This document shows, piece by piece, positions 1 through 16,099 of a stretch of DNA of 64,000 nucleotides. The stretch covers positions 98,985 to 162,984 of the forward strand of contig JABXNX010000069.1 in the NCBI GenBank assembly GCA_014843695.1, given 5' to 3'. The stretch's first letter is position 1. Each line of letters begins with the position of its first letter. Position numbers and translations under genes: made by a program. Origin of the DNA: Archivesica marissinica (taxonomy: Eukaryota; Mollusca; Bivalvia; Venerida; Vesicomyidae). The notes under the pieces are model-generated. The model was not told the DNA's origin and made no database searches. It saw nothing but the letters and a program-made list of their open reading frames with translations.

Positions 1-120
1 AACTGCAAGTATATCAGACTCTATACCTACTTACAACTGCAAGAATAACAGAGTATATACCACAACCTTATTATAACAGAGTATAACCTACCTATTAACT
101 GCTAGCAAGTCAAAGTATAT

Positions 121-3100
121 ACCTACCTATAACTGCTAGTATAACTTAGTCTATACCTATCTATAACTGCTAGTATAACAGAGTATATACCTACATATAT
201 CTGCTAGTATAACATAGTCTATACCTACCTATAATGCTAGTAAAACAGAGTATATACCTACCTATAACTGCTAGTATAACAGAGTCTATACATACTTATT
301 ACTGCTAGTATAACAGAATCTATACATACCTATAACTCCTAGTATAACAGAGTATATACCTACCTATAACTGCTAGAATAACAAAGTATATACCTACCCA
401 TAAGTGCTAGTATAACATAGTATATAGTTACCTTAAACCTCTATTATAACATAGTCTACACCTATCTATAACTGCTAGTATAACAAAGTTTATACCTACC
501 TATATCTGCTAGTGTAACATAGTCTATACCTACCTATAACTGCTAGTAAAACAGAGAATATACCTACCTATAACTGCTAGTATAACAGAGTCTATACCTA
601 CTTATTACTGCTAGTATAACAGAATCTACACCTACCTATAACTCCTAGTATAACAGAGTATATACCTACCCATCACTGCTAGCACAGCAGAGTATATACC
701 TACCTATAACCGCTAGTATAACATAGTCTATACATACCCATAACTGCTAGTATAACATAGTATATAGTTACCTTAAACCTCTATGATAACATAGTATATA
801 CCTACCTATAACTGCTAGTATAACATAGTCTATACCTATATATAACTGCTAGTATAACAGAGTATATACCTACCTATATCTGCAAGCATAACAACGTCTA
901 TACCTACCTATAACTGCTAGTATAACAGACTATATACCTACCTATAACTGCTAGTATAACATAGTCTATACCTACCTATAACTGCTAGTAAAACAGAGTA
1001 TATACCTACCTATAACTGCTAGTATAACAGAGTATATACCTGCCTATAACCGCTAGTATAACGTAGTCCATACCTACCTATAACTGCTAGTATAACATAG
1101 TCTATACCTACCTATAACTGCTAGTAAAACAGAGTATATACCTACCTATAACTGCTAGTATAGCAGAGTATATACCTAACTATAACTGCTAGTATAACAG
1201 AATCTATACCTATATATAACTGTTAGTATAACAGAGTATATACCTACCTATATCTGCTAGTATAACAAAGTTTATACCTACCTATAACTGCTAGTATAAC
1301 ATAGTATATACCTAACTATAACTGCTAGTATAACATAGTATATACCTACCTATAACCGCTAGTATAACATAGTCCATACCTACCTATAACTGCTAGTATG
1401 ACATAGACTATACCGACATATAACCGCTATTATAGCCTAGTATATAGCTACCTATAACTGTTAGTATAACATAGTCTATACCTACCTATAACTGCTAGTA
1501 AATCAGAGTATATACCTACCTATAACTGCTAGCATAACATAGTATATACATATATATAACTGCTAGTATAACAGAGTATATACCTACCTATAACTGCTAG
1601 TATAACATAGTCTATACCTACCTATTACTGCTAGTATAACAGACTCTATACCTACATATAACTACTAGCATAACAGAGTATATACCAACCTATAACTGCT
1701 AGTAAAACAGAGTATATACCTACCTATAACTGCTAGGTCTTAGCAAAGTATATACCTACCTATAACTGCTAGTATAATGTAGTCTATACCTATCTATAAC
1801 TGCTAGTATAACAAAATTTATACCTACCTATATCTGCTAGTGTAACATAGTCTATACCTACCTATAACTGCTCGTAAAACAGAGAATATACCTACCTATA
1901 ACTGCTAGTATAACAGAGTCTATACCTACTTATTACTGCTAGTATAACAGAATCTATACCTACCTATAACTACTAGTATAACAGAGTATATACCTACCCA
2001 TAACTGCTAGCACAGCAGAGTATATACCTACCTATAACTGCTAGTATAACAGAGTATATACCTGCCTATAACCGCTAGTATAACCTAGTCCATACCTACC
2101 TATAACTGCTAGTATAACATAGTCTATACCTACCTATAACTGCTAGTAAAACAGAGTATATACCTACCTATAACTGCTAGTATAGCAGAGTATATACCTA
2201 CCTATAACTGCTAGTATAACAAAGTCTATACCTATATATAACTGTTAGTATAACAGAGTATATACCTACCTATATCTGCTAGTATAACATAGTATATACC
2301 TAACTATAACTGCTAGTATAACATAGTATATACCTACCTATAACCGCTAGTATAACATAGTCCATACCTACCTATAACTGCTAGTATGACATAGACTATA
2401 CCGACATATAACCGCTATTATAGCCTAGTATATAGCTACCTATAACTGTTAGTATAACATAGTCTATACCTACCTATAACTGCTAGTAAATCAGAGTATA
2501 TACCTACCTATAACTGCTAGCATAACATAGTATATACATATATATAACTGCTAGTATAACAGAGTATATACCTACCTATAACTGCTAGTATAACATAGTC
2601 TATACCTACCTATTACTGCTAGTATAACATACTCTATACCTACCTATAACTACTAGCATAACAGAGTATATACCAACCTATAACTGCTAGTATAACAGAG
2701 TATATACCTACCTATAACTGCTAGAATAACAAAGTATATACCTACCTATAACCGCTAGTATAACATAGTCCATACCTACCTATAACTGCTAATATAACAT
2801 AGTCTATATCTACCTATAACCGCTATTATAACATAGTCCATACCTACCTATAACTGCTAGTATAACATAGACTATACCTACCTATAACCGATATTATAAC
2901 CTAGTCTATACCTACCTCTTACTGCTATTATAACATAGTCTATACCTACCTATAACTGCTAGTAAAACAGAGTATATACCTACCTATAACTGCTAGTATA
3001 ACAGTGTATATACATATCTATAATTGCTAGTATAACATAGTATAAACATACCTATAACTGCTAGTATAATAGTGTATATACCTACCTATAACTGCTAGCA

Positions 3101-4510
3101 TAGCAGAGTATATACCTACCTATTACCGCTAGTATAACATAGTCTATACTTACCCATAACTGCTAGTATAACATAGTCTATACCTACATAAACCTCTATT
3201 ATAACAGAGTATATACCTACCTATAACTGCTAGCATAGCAAAGTATATACCTACCTATAACTGCTAGTATAACTTAGTCTATACCTATCTATAACTGCTA
3301 GTATAACAGAGTATATACCTACATATATCTGCTAGTATAACATAGTCTATACCTACCTATAATGCTAGTAAAACAGAGTATATACCTACCTATAACTGCT
3401 AGTATAACAGAGTCTATACCTACTTATTACTGCTAGTATAACAGAATCTATACATACCTATAACTCCTAGTATAACAGAGTATATACCTACCTATAACTG
3501 CTAGAATAACAAAGTATATACCTACCCATAAGTGCTAGTATAACATAGTATATAGTTACCTTAAACCTCTATTATAACATAGTCTACACCTACCTATAAC
3601 TGCTAGTATAACATAGTCTATACCTATATATAACATTTAGTATAACATAGTATATACCTACCTATATCTGCTAGTATAACAAAGTCTATACCTACCTATA
3701 ACTGCTAGTATAACATAGTTTATACCTACATATAACTGCTAGTATAACAGAGTATATACCTACCTATAACTGCTAGCATAACAGAGTCTATACCTACCTA
3801 TAACTGCTAGTACAACATACTATATACCTAACTATTACCGCTATTTTAACATAGTCTATACCTACCTATAACTGCTAGTATAACATAGTCTATACCTACC
3901 TATAACTGCTAGTATAAACGAATATATACCTACCTATGACTGCTAGTATAACATAGTCTATACCTATCTATAACTGCTAGTATAAAAGAGTATTTACATA
4001 CCTATATCTGCTAGTATAACAGAGTATATACCTAACTATAACTGCAAGTATATCAGACTCTATACCTACTTACAACTGCAAGAATAACAGAGTATATACC
4101 TACATAAACCTCTATTATAACAGAGTATATACCTACCTATAACTGCTAGCATAGCAAAGTATATACCTACCTATAACTGCTAGTATAACTTAGTCTATAC
4201 CTATCTATAACTGCTAGTATAACAGAGTATATACCTACATATATCTGCTAGTATAACATAGTCTATACCTACCTATAATGCTAGTAAAACAGAGTATATA
4301 CCTACCTATAACTGCTAGTATAACAGAGTCTATACCTACTTATTACTGCTAGTATAACAGAATCTATACATACCTATAACTGCTAGTATAACAGAGTATA
4401 TACCTACCTATAACTGCTAGTATAACAAAGTATATACCTACCTATAAGTGCTAGTATAACATAGTATATAGCTACCTTTAACCTCTATTATAACATAGTC
4501 TATACCTACC
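121..4510. repeat. Three copies of a ~350-bp higher-order block
   Basis: A run of recognisable variant monomers, including the 1-base-short word ATAATGCTAGTAAAAC, occurs at 121-470, 3,249-3,598 and 4,165-4,510. The first two copies differ at only a couple of positions over about 350 bp and are offset by 3,128 bp, exactly 92 monomers. The third copy is more diverged. The opening bases of the window (1-60) also match 4,040-4,099. Between them, the segment around 1,030-1,720 recurs at about 2,045-2,690, with an offset near 988 bp seen at the word CCGACATATAACC (1,413 and 2,401). The block at 470-690 recurs at about 1,795-2,015. These are nested segmental duplications inside the array. Confidence 0.8.
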
Positions 4511-7500
4511 TATAACTGCTAGTATAACATAGTCTATACCTATATATAACTGCTAGTATAACATAGTATATACCTACCTATAACTGCTAGTATAACAAAG
4601 TCTATACCTACCTATAACTGCTAGTATAACATAGTTTATACCTACCTATAACTGCTAGTATAACAGAGTATATACCTACCTATAACTGCTAGTATAACAG
4701 AGTCTATACCTACCTATAACTGCTAGTACAACATACTATATACCTAACTATTACCGCTATTTTAACATAGTCTATACCTACCTATAACTGCTAGTATAAC
4801 ATAGTCTATACCTACCTATAACTGCTAGTATAAACGAATATATACCTACCTATAACTGCTAGTATAACATAGTCTATACCTATCTATAACTGCTAGTATA
4901 ACAGAGTATATACCTACCTATAACTGCTAGTATAACATAGTATATACCTACCTATAACTGCTAGTATATCAGAGTCTATACCTACCTATAACTGCTAGTA
5001 TAACAGAGTATATACCTACCTATAACTGCTAGTATAGCAGAGTCTATACCTACCTATAACTGCTAGTATAACATAGTATATACCTACCTATAACTGCTAG
5101 TATAACATAGTCTATACCTACCTATAACTGCTAGTATAACAGAGTCTATATCTATCTATAACTGCTAGTATAACATAGTATATACCTACCTATAACTGCT
5201 AGTATAACATAGTCCATACCTACCTATTACTGCTAGTATAACATAGTCTATACCTACCTATAACCGCTATTATAACATAGTCTATACCTACCTATAACTG
5301 CTAGTATAACAGAGTCTATACCTACCTATAACCGCTAGTATAACATAGTCTATACATACCTATAACTGCTAGTATAACATAGTCTATACCTACCTATAAC
5401 CGCTATTATAACAGAGTATATACCTACCTATTACTGCTAGTATAACAGAGTCTATACCTACCTATAACTGCTAGTATAACATAGTATATACCTACCTATA
5501 ACTGCTAGTATAACAGAGTCTATACCTACCTATAACTGCTAGTATAACATAGTCTATACCTACTTATAACCGCTATTATAACATAGTATATACCTACCTA
5601 TAACTGCTAGTATAACATATTCTATACCTACCTATAACTGCTAGTATAACAGAGTATATACCTACCTATAACTGCTAGTATAACAGAGTCTATACCTACC
5701 TATTACTGCTAGTATAACATAGTCTATACCTACCAATAACCGCTATTATAACATAGTCTATACCTACCTATAACTGCTAGTATAACATAGTCTATACCTA
5801 CCTATAACTGCTAGTAAATCAGATTATATACCTACCTATAACTGCTAGTATAATATAGTATATACATATCTATAACTGCTAGTATAACAGAGTATATACC
5901 TACATATTACTGCTAGTATAACATACTCTATACCTACCTATAACTGCTAGTATAGCAGAGTATTTACCAACCTATAACTGCTAGTATAACATAGGTTATA
6001 CCTACCTATAACCGCTATTATAACATAGTCCATACCTACCTATAACTGCTAGTATAACATAGTCTATACCTACCTATAACCGCTATTAAAACATAGTCTA
6101 TACCTACCTATAACTGCTAGTATAACATAGTCTATATCTACTTATAACCGCTATTATAACATAGTATATACCTACCTATAACTGCTAGTATAACATAGTC
6201 TATACCTACCTATAACTGCTAGTATAACATAGTATATACCTACCTATAACCGCTATTATAACATAGTCTATACCTACCTATAACTGCTAGTATAACATAG
6301 TCTATACCTACCTATAACTTCTAGTATAACATAGTATATACCTACCTATAACTGCTAGTATAACAAAGTCTATACCTACCTATAACTGCTAGTATAACAT
6401 AGTCTATACCTACCTATAACTGCTAGTATAACAGAGTATATACCTACCTATAACTGCTAGTATAACAGAGTCTATACCTACCTATAACTGCTAGTATAAC
6501 ATAGTATATACCTACCTATAACCGCTAGTTTAACATAGTCTATACCTACCTATAACTGCTAGTATAACATAGTCTATACCTACCTATAACTGCTAGTATA
6601 ACAGAGTATATACCTACCTATAACTGCTAGTATAACATAGTCTATACCTATCTATAACTGCTAGTATAACAGAGTATATACCTACCTATAACTGCTAGTA
6701 TAACAGAGTATATACCTACCTATAACTGCTAGTATATCAGAGTCTATACCTACCTATAACTGCTAGAATAACAGAGTATATACCTACCTATAACTGCTAG
6801 TATAACATAGTATATACCTACCTATAACCGCTATTATAACATAGTCTATACCTACCTATAACTGCTAGTATAACATAGTCTATACCTACCTATAACTGCT
6901 AGTATAAAAGAGTATATACCTACCTATAACTGCTAGTATAACATAGTCTATACCTACCTATAACTGCTAGTATAACATAGTATATACCTACCTATAACTG
7001 CTAGTATAACATAGTCTATACCTACCTATAACTGCTAGTATAACATAGTCTATACCTACCTATAACCGCTAGTATAACATAGTCTATACTTACCTATAAC
7101 TGCTAGTATAACATAGTCTATACCTACCTATAACTGCTAGTATAACATAGTCTATACATACCTATAACTGCTAGTATAACATAGTCTATACCTACCTATA
7201 ACTGCTAGTATAACATAGTATATACCTACCTATAACTGCTAGTATAACATAGTCTATACCTACCTATAACTGCTAGTATAACATAGTATATACCTACCTA
7301 TAACTGCTAGTATAACATAGTATATACCTACCTATAACTGCTAGTATAACAGAGTATATACCTACCTATAACTGCTAGTATAACATAGTCTATACCTACC
7401 TATAACTGCTAGTATAACAGAGTATATACCTACCTATAACTGCTAGTATAACATAGTATATACCTACCTATAACTGCTAGTATAACAGAGTATATACCTA

Positions 7501-9960
7501 CCTATAACTGCTAGTATAACATAGTCCATACCTACCTATAACTGCTAGTATAACATAGTCTATACCTACCAATAACCGCTATTATAACATAGTCTATACC
7601 TACCTATAACTGCTAGTATAACATAGTCTATACCTACCTATAACTGCTAGTAAATCAGATTCTATACCTACCTATAACTGCTAGTATAATATAGTCTATA
7701 CATATCTATAACTGCTAGTATAACAGAGTATATACCTACATATTACTGCTAGTATAAAATACTCTATACCTACCTATAACTGCTAGTATAGCAGAGTATT
7801 TACCAACCTATAACTGCTAGTATAAGATAGGTTATACCTACCTCTAACCGCTATTATAACATAGTCCATACCTACCTATAACTGCTAGTATAACATAGTC
7901 TATACCTACCTATAACCGCTATTATAACATAGTCTATACCTACCTATAACTGCTAGTATAACATAGTCTATATCTACTTATAACCGCTATTATAACATAG
8001 TATATACCTACCTATAACTGCTAGTATAACATAGTCTATACCTACCTATAACTGCTAGTATAACAGAGTATATACCTACCTATAACTGCTAGTATAACAT
8101 AGTCTATACCTACCTATAACCTCTATTATAACATAGTCTATACCTACCTATAACTGCTAGTATAACATAGTATATACCTACCTATAACTGCTAGTATAAC
8201 AGAGTATATACCTACCTATAACTGCTAGTATAACAGAGTATATACCTACCTATAACTGCTAGTATAACAGAGTATATACCTACCTATAACTGCTAGTATA
8301 ACAGAGTATATACCTACCTATAACTGCTAGTATAACAGAGTCTATACCTACCTATAACTGCTAGTATAACAGAGTATATACCTACCTATAACTGCTAGTA
8401 TAACATAGTCTATACCTACCTATAACTGCTAGTATAGCATAGTCTATACCTACCTATAACTGCTAGTATAAAAGAATATATACCTACCTATAACTGCTAG
8501 TATAACAGAGTCTATACCTACCTATAACTGCTAGTATAACATAGTCTATACCTACCTATAACTGCTAGTATAACATAGTCTATACCTACCTATAACCGCT
8601 AGTATAACATAGTCTATACCTACCTATAACTGCTAGTATAACATAGATTATACCTACCTATAACCGCTATTATAACATAGTATATACCTACCTATAACTG
8701 CTAGTATAACATAGTCTATACATATCTATAACTGCTAGTATAACAGAGTATATACCTACCTATTACTGCTAGTATAACAGAGTCTATACCTACCTATTAC
8801 TGCTAGTATAACATAGTATATACCTACCTATAACTGCTAGTATAACATAGTCTATACCTACCTATAACCGCTATTATAACATAGTCTATACCTACCTATA
8901 ACTGCTAGTATAACATAGTCTATACCTACCTATAACTGCTAGTATAACATAGTCTATACCTACCTATTACTGCTAGTATAACAGAGTATATACCTACCTA
9001 TAACTGCTAGTATAACATAGTGTATACCTACCTATAACTGCTAGTATAACAGAGTATATACCTACCTATAACCGCTAGTATAACATAGTCTATACCTACC
9101 TATAACTGCTAGTATAACATAGTCTATACCTACCTATAACTGCTAGTATAACATAGTCTATACCTACCTATAACTGCTAGTATAACATAGTATATACCTA
9201 CCTATAACTGCTAGTATAACAGAGTCTATACCTACCTATAACCGCTAGTATAACATAGTCTATACCTACCTATAACTGCTAGTATAACAGAGTATATACC
9301 TACCTATAACTGCTAGTATAACATAGTATATACATATCTATAACTGCTAGTATAACAGAGTATATACCTACCTATAACTGCTAGTATAACATAGTATATA
9401 CCTACCTATAACCGCTAGTATAACATAGTCCATACCTACCTATAACTGCTAGTATAACATAGTCTATACCTATCTATAACTGCTAGTATAATAGAGTATA
9501 TACCTACCTATAACTGCTAGTATAACATAGTCTATATCTACCTATAACTGCTAGTATAACATAGTCTATACCTACCTATAACTGCTAGTATAACATAGTC
9601 TATACCTATCTATAACTGCTAGTATAACATAGTATATACCTACCTATATCTGCTAGTATAACAAAGTCTATACCTACCTATAACTGCTAGTATAACATAG
9701 TCTATACCTACCTATAACTGCTAGTATAACAGAGTATATACCTACCTATAACTGCTAGTATAGCAGAGTATATAACTACCTATAACTGCTAGTATAACAT
9801 AGTCTATATCTACCTATAACTGCTAGTATAATATAGTCTATATCTACATATAACAGCTAGTATAACATAGTCTATACCTACCTATAACTGCTAGTATGAC
9901 AGAGTATATACCTACCTATAACTGCTAGTATAACATAGTCTATACCTACCTATAACTGCT
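4500..9960. repeat. Homogenised block of the left array
   Basis: Over about 5.5 kb the monomers are close to the consensus and differ mainly at two dimorphic positions (CATAGTC versus CAGAGTA and mixtures of them) and by the CCGCTATT variant. Flanking parts of the array (1-4,500 and 9,960-27,389) carry many more substitutions and truncated units. Within it, a diverged sub-block ending in the unusual word GTATTTACCAACC occurs twice, at 5,961 and 7,797. The offset is 1,836 bp, exactly 54 monomers, which points to duplication of a multi-kilobase unit. Low divergence indicates recent local amplification or conversion. The limits are approximate because the transition is gradual. Confidence 0.7.
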
Positions 9961-12900
9961 AGTACAACAGAGTATATACATACATCTAACCGCTGGTGTA
10001 ACAGAGTCTATACCTACCTATAACTGCTAGTATAACAGAGTATATAGCTACCTATATCTGCTAGTATAACAGACTCAATACCTACCTATATCTGCTAGTA
10101 TAACAGACTCAATACCTACCTATAACCGCTATTATAACAGAATCTATACCTACCTATAACTGCTAGTATAACATGCGCTATACCTACCTATAACTGCTAG
10201 TATAACAGAGTATATACCTACCTATAACTGCTAGTATAACAGAGTATATACCTACTTATAACTGCTAGTATAACATACTCTATACCTACCTATAACTGCT
10301 AGTATAACAGAGTATATACCTACCTATAACTGCTAGTATAACATAGTACATATCTACCTATTATTGCTAGTATAACATAGTCTATACCTACCTATAACCG
10401 CTATTATAACATAGTCTATACCTACCTATAACTGCTAGTATAACAGAGCATATACCTACCTATAACTGTTAGTATGAGAGAGTCTATACCTACCTATTAC
10501 TGCTAGTATAACATATTCTATACCTACCTATAACTGCTAGTATAACAGAGTATATACCTACCTATAACTGCTAGTATAACATAGTATATACCTACCTATT
10601 ACTGCTAGTATAAAATAGTCTATACCTACCTATAACTGCTAGTATAACATAATCTATACCTACCTATTACTGCTAGTATAACAGACTCTGTACCTACCTA
10701 TAACTGCTAGTATAACAGAGTCTATACCTACCTATAACTGCTAGTATAACATAGTATATACCTACCTATATCTGCTAGTATAACAAAGTATATACCTACC
10801 TATAACTGCTAGTATAACATACTCTATACCTACCTATAACTGCTAGTATAACAGAGTATATACCTACCTATAACTGCTAGTATAGCAGAGTATATAACTA
10901 CCTATAACTGCTAGTATAACAAATTCTATATCTACCTATAACTGCTAGTATAATATAGTCTATATCTACACATAACAACTAGTATAACATAGTCTATACC
11001 TACCTATATCTGCTAGAATGACAGAGTATATACCTACTTATAACTGCTAGTATAACATACTCTATACCTACCTATAACTGCTAGTACAACAGAGTATATA
11101 CATACATCTAACCGCTGGTATAACAGAGTCTATACATACATATAACTGCTAGTATAACATACTATATAGCTACCTATATCTGCTAGTATAACAGACTCAA
11201 TACCTACCTATAACCGCTATTATAACAGAGTCTATACCTACCTATTACTGCTAGTATAACATGCTCTATACCTACCTTTGTATAACAGAGTATATACCTA
11301 CCTATAACTGCTAGTATTACAGAGTATATAACTACTTATAACTGCTAGTATAACATACTCTATACCTACCTATAACTGCTAGTACAACAGAGTATATACA
11401 TACATCTAACCGCTGGTGTAACAGAGTCAATACCTACCTATAGCCGCTAGTATAATAGAGTATATAGCTACCTATATCTGCTAGTATAACAGACTCAATA
11501 CCTACCTATATCTGCTAGTATAACAGAATCAATACCTACCTATAACCGCTATTATAACAGAATCTATACCTACCTATTACTGCTAGTATAACATGCTCTA
11601 TACCTACCTATAACTGCTAGAATAACAGAGTATATACCTACCTATAACTGCTAGTATAACATAGTCCATATCTACTTATTATTGCTAGTATAACATAGTA
11701 TATACCTACCTATAACCGCTATTATAACATATTCTATACCTACCTATAACTGCTAGTATAACAGAGTATATACCTACCTATAACTGTTAATATGAGATAA
11801 TCTATACCAACCTATTACTGCTAGAATAACATATTCTATACTTACCTATAGCTGCTAGTATAACAGAGTATATACCTACCTATAACTGCTAGTATAACAG
11901 AGTCTATACCTACATATATCTGCTAGTTTAACATAATATATATAACAGAGTATATACCTACCTATAACTGCTAGTATGACAGAGTATATACCTACTTGTA
12001 ACAGAGTCTACACCTACCTATAACTGCTAGTATAACATAGTCTATACCTACCTATAACTGCTAGTATGACAGAGTATATAACTACTTATAACTGCTAGTA
12101 TAACATACTCTATACCTACCTATAACTGCTAGTATAGCAAAGTATATAACTACCTATAACAGCTAGTATAACATAATCTATACTTACCCATAACTTCTAA
12201 TATAACATAGTCAATACCTACCTATGACTGCTAGTATAAAAGACTATATGCCTACCTATAACTGCTATATAACTACTAGTATAGCTGAGTATATACCTAC
12301 CTATAACTGCTAGTATAACATAGTATATACTTACCTCTAACCGCTAGTATAAAATAGACTATACCTACCTATAACTGCTAGTATAACATAATCTGTACCT
12401 ACCTATAACTGCTAGTATAACATAATCTATACCTACCTATAACTGCTAGTATAGCAGAGTATATAACTACCTATAACAGCTAGTATAACAGAGTATATAC
12501 CTACCTATAACTGCTAGTATGACAGAGTATATAACTACTTATAACTGCTAGTATAACATACTATATACCTACCTATAACTGCTAGTATAACAGAGTATAT
12601 ACCTACATATAACTGCTAGTATGACAGCGTATATACCTACATATAACTGCTAGTATAACATAGTATATACTTACCTCTAACCGCAAGTATAACATAGACT
12701 ATACCTACCTATAACTGCTAGTATAGAAGAGTATATAACTACCTATAATAGCTAGTATAACATAGTCTCTACCTACCTATAACTGCTAGTATAATGTAGT
12801 CTATATCTACATATAACTACTAGTATAACATAGTCTATACCTACCTATAACTGCTAGTTTAACATAATATATATAACAGAGTATATACCTCCCTATAACT

Positions 12901-15900
12901 GCTAGTAGGACAGAGTATATACCAACTTGTAACAGAGTCTACACCTACCTATAACTGCTAGTATAACATAGTCTATACCTACCTATAACAGCTTGTATAA
13001 CAGAGTATATACCTACCTATAACTGCTAGTATGACAGAGTATATAACTACTTATAACTGCTAGTATAACATACTCTATACCTAACTATAACTGCTAGTAT
13101 AGCAAAGTATATAACTAACTATAACAGCTAGTATAACATAGTCAATACCTACCTATGACTGCCAGTACAAAAGACTATATGCCTACCTATAACTGCTATA
13201 TAACTGCTAGTATTGCTGAGTATATACCTACCTATAACTGCTAGTATAACATAGTATATACTTTCCTCTAACCGCTAGTATAAAATAGACTATACCTACA
13301 AATAACTGCTAGTATAACATAATCTGTACCTACCTATAACTGCTAGTATAACATAATCTATACCTACCTATAACTGCTACTATAGCATAGTATATAACTA
13401 CCTATAACAGCTAGTATAACAGAGTATATACCTACCTATAACTGCTAGTATGACAGAGTATATAACTACTTGTAACTGCTAGTATAACATACTATATACC
13501 TACCTATAACTGCTAGTATAACAGAGTATATACCTACCTATAACTGCTAGTATGACAGCGTATATACCTACTTATAACTGGTAGTATAACATAGTATATA
13601 CTTATCTCTAACCGCAAGTATAACATAGAATATACCTACCTATAACTGTTAGTATAACATAGCCTACACCTACCTATAACTGCTAGTAAATCAGAGTATA
13701 TACCTACCTATAACTGCTAGTATAACATAGTGTATACATATCTATAACTGCTAGCATAACATATTATATACCAACCTATAACTGCTAGTATAACAGAGTA
13801 TATACCTACATATAACTGCTAGAATAACAAATTCTATATCTACCTATAACTGCTAGTATAATATAGTCTATATCTACACATAACAAATAGTATAACATAG
13901 TCTATACCTATCTATATTTGCTAGAATGACAGAGTATATACCTACTTATAACTGCTAGTATAACATACTCTATACCTACCTATAACTGCTAGTACAACAT
14001 AGTATATACATACATCTAACCGCTGGTATAACATAGTCTATACATACATATAACTACTAGTATAACAGAGTATATAGCTACCTATATCTGCTAGTATAAC
14101 ATACTCAATACCTACCTATAACCGCTATTATAACAGAGTCTATACCTACCTATTACTGCTAGTATAACATGCTCTATACCTACCTTTGTATAACAGAGTA
14201 TATACCTACATATAACTGCTAGTATGACAGAGTATATAACTACTTATAACTGCTAGTATAACATACTCTTTACCTACCTATAACTGCTAGTACAACAGAG
14301 TATATACATACATCTAACCGCTGGTGTAACAGAGTCAATACCTACTTATAGCCGCTAGTATAATAGAATATATAGCTACCTATATCTGCTAGTATAACAG
14401 ACTCAATACCTACCTATATCTGCTAGTATAACAGACTCAATACCTACCTATAACCGCTATTATAACAGAGTCTATACCTACCTATTACTGCTAGTATAAC
14501 ATGCTCTATACCTACCTATAACAACTTGTATAACAGAGTATATACCTACCTATAACTGCTAGTATGACAGAGTATATAACTACTTATAACTGCTAGTATA
14601 ACATACGCTATACCTACCTATAACTGCTAGAATAACAGAGTATATACCTACCTATAACTGCTAGTATAACATAGTCCATATCTACCTATTATTGCTAGTA
14701 TGACATAGTCTATACCTACCTATAACCGCTATTATAACATAGTCTATACCTACCTATAACTGCTAGTATAACAGAGTATATACCTACCTATAACTGTTAA
14801 TATGAGAGAATCTATACCAACCTATTACTGCTAGGATAACATATTCTATACCTATCTATAGCTGCTAGTATAACAGAGTATATACCTACCTATAACTGCT
14901 AGTATAACATAGTCTATACCTAACTATAACTGTTAGTATAACATTATATTCCTACCTATATCTGCTAGTATGACAGAGTATATACCTACATAAAAATGCT
15001 AGTATAACAGAGTATATACCTACCTATAACTGCTAGTATGAAAGAGTATATACCTACCTATAACTGTTAGTATGACAGAATCTATACACACCTATTACTG
15101 CTAGCATAACATATTCTATACCTACCTATATCTGCTAGTATAACAGACTCAATACCTACCTATAACCGCTATTATAACAGAGACTATACTTACCTATAAT
15201 AGCTAGTATAACATAGTCTATACCTACATATAACTGCTAGTATAACAGAATATATAGCTACCTATATCTGCTAGTATAACAGACTCAATACCTACCTATA
15301 ACCGCTATTATAACATAGTATATACCTACCTATAACTGCTAGTATAACATAGTCCATATCTACATATTATTGCTAGTATAACATAGTATATACCTACCTA
15401 TAACCGCTATTATAACGTAGTCTATACCTACCAATAACTGCTAGTATAACAGAGTATATACCTACCTATAACTGTTAGTATGACAGAATCTATACTAACC
15501 TATTACTGCTAGTATAACATATCCTATACCTAGCTATAGCTGCTAGTATAACAGAGTATATACCTACCTATAACTGCTAGTATAACATAATATATACCTA
15601 CCTATAACTACTAGTATAGCAGAGTATATACCTACCTATAACTGCTAGTATAATATTGTCTATACCTACCTATTACTGCTAGTATAACATAGTCTATATC
15701 TACCTATAACTGCTAGTATAACATTGTCTATATCTACCCATAACTGCTAGTATAACATATTCTATACCTACCTATTACTGCTAGTATAACAGACTCTGTA
15801 CCTACCTATAACCGCTAGTATAACATAGTCTATACCTACCTATAACTGCTAGTATAACATAGTATATACCTACCTATATCTGCTGGTATAACAAAGTATA

Positions 15901-16099
15901 TACCTACCTATAACTGCTAGTATAACATAATCTATACCTACCTATAACTGCTAGTATAACAGAGTATATACCTACCTATAACTGCTAGTATAGCAGAGAA
16001 TATAACTACCTATAACTGCTAGTATAACAAATTCTATACCTACCTATAACTTCTAGTATAATACAGTCTATATCTACACATAACTACTAGTATAACATA

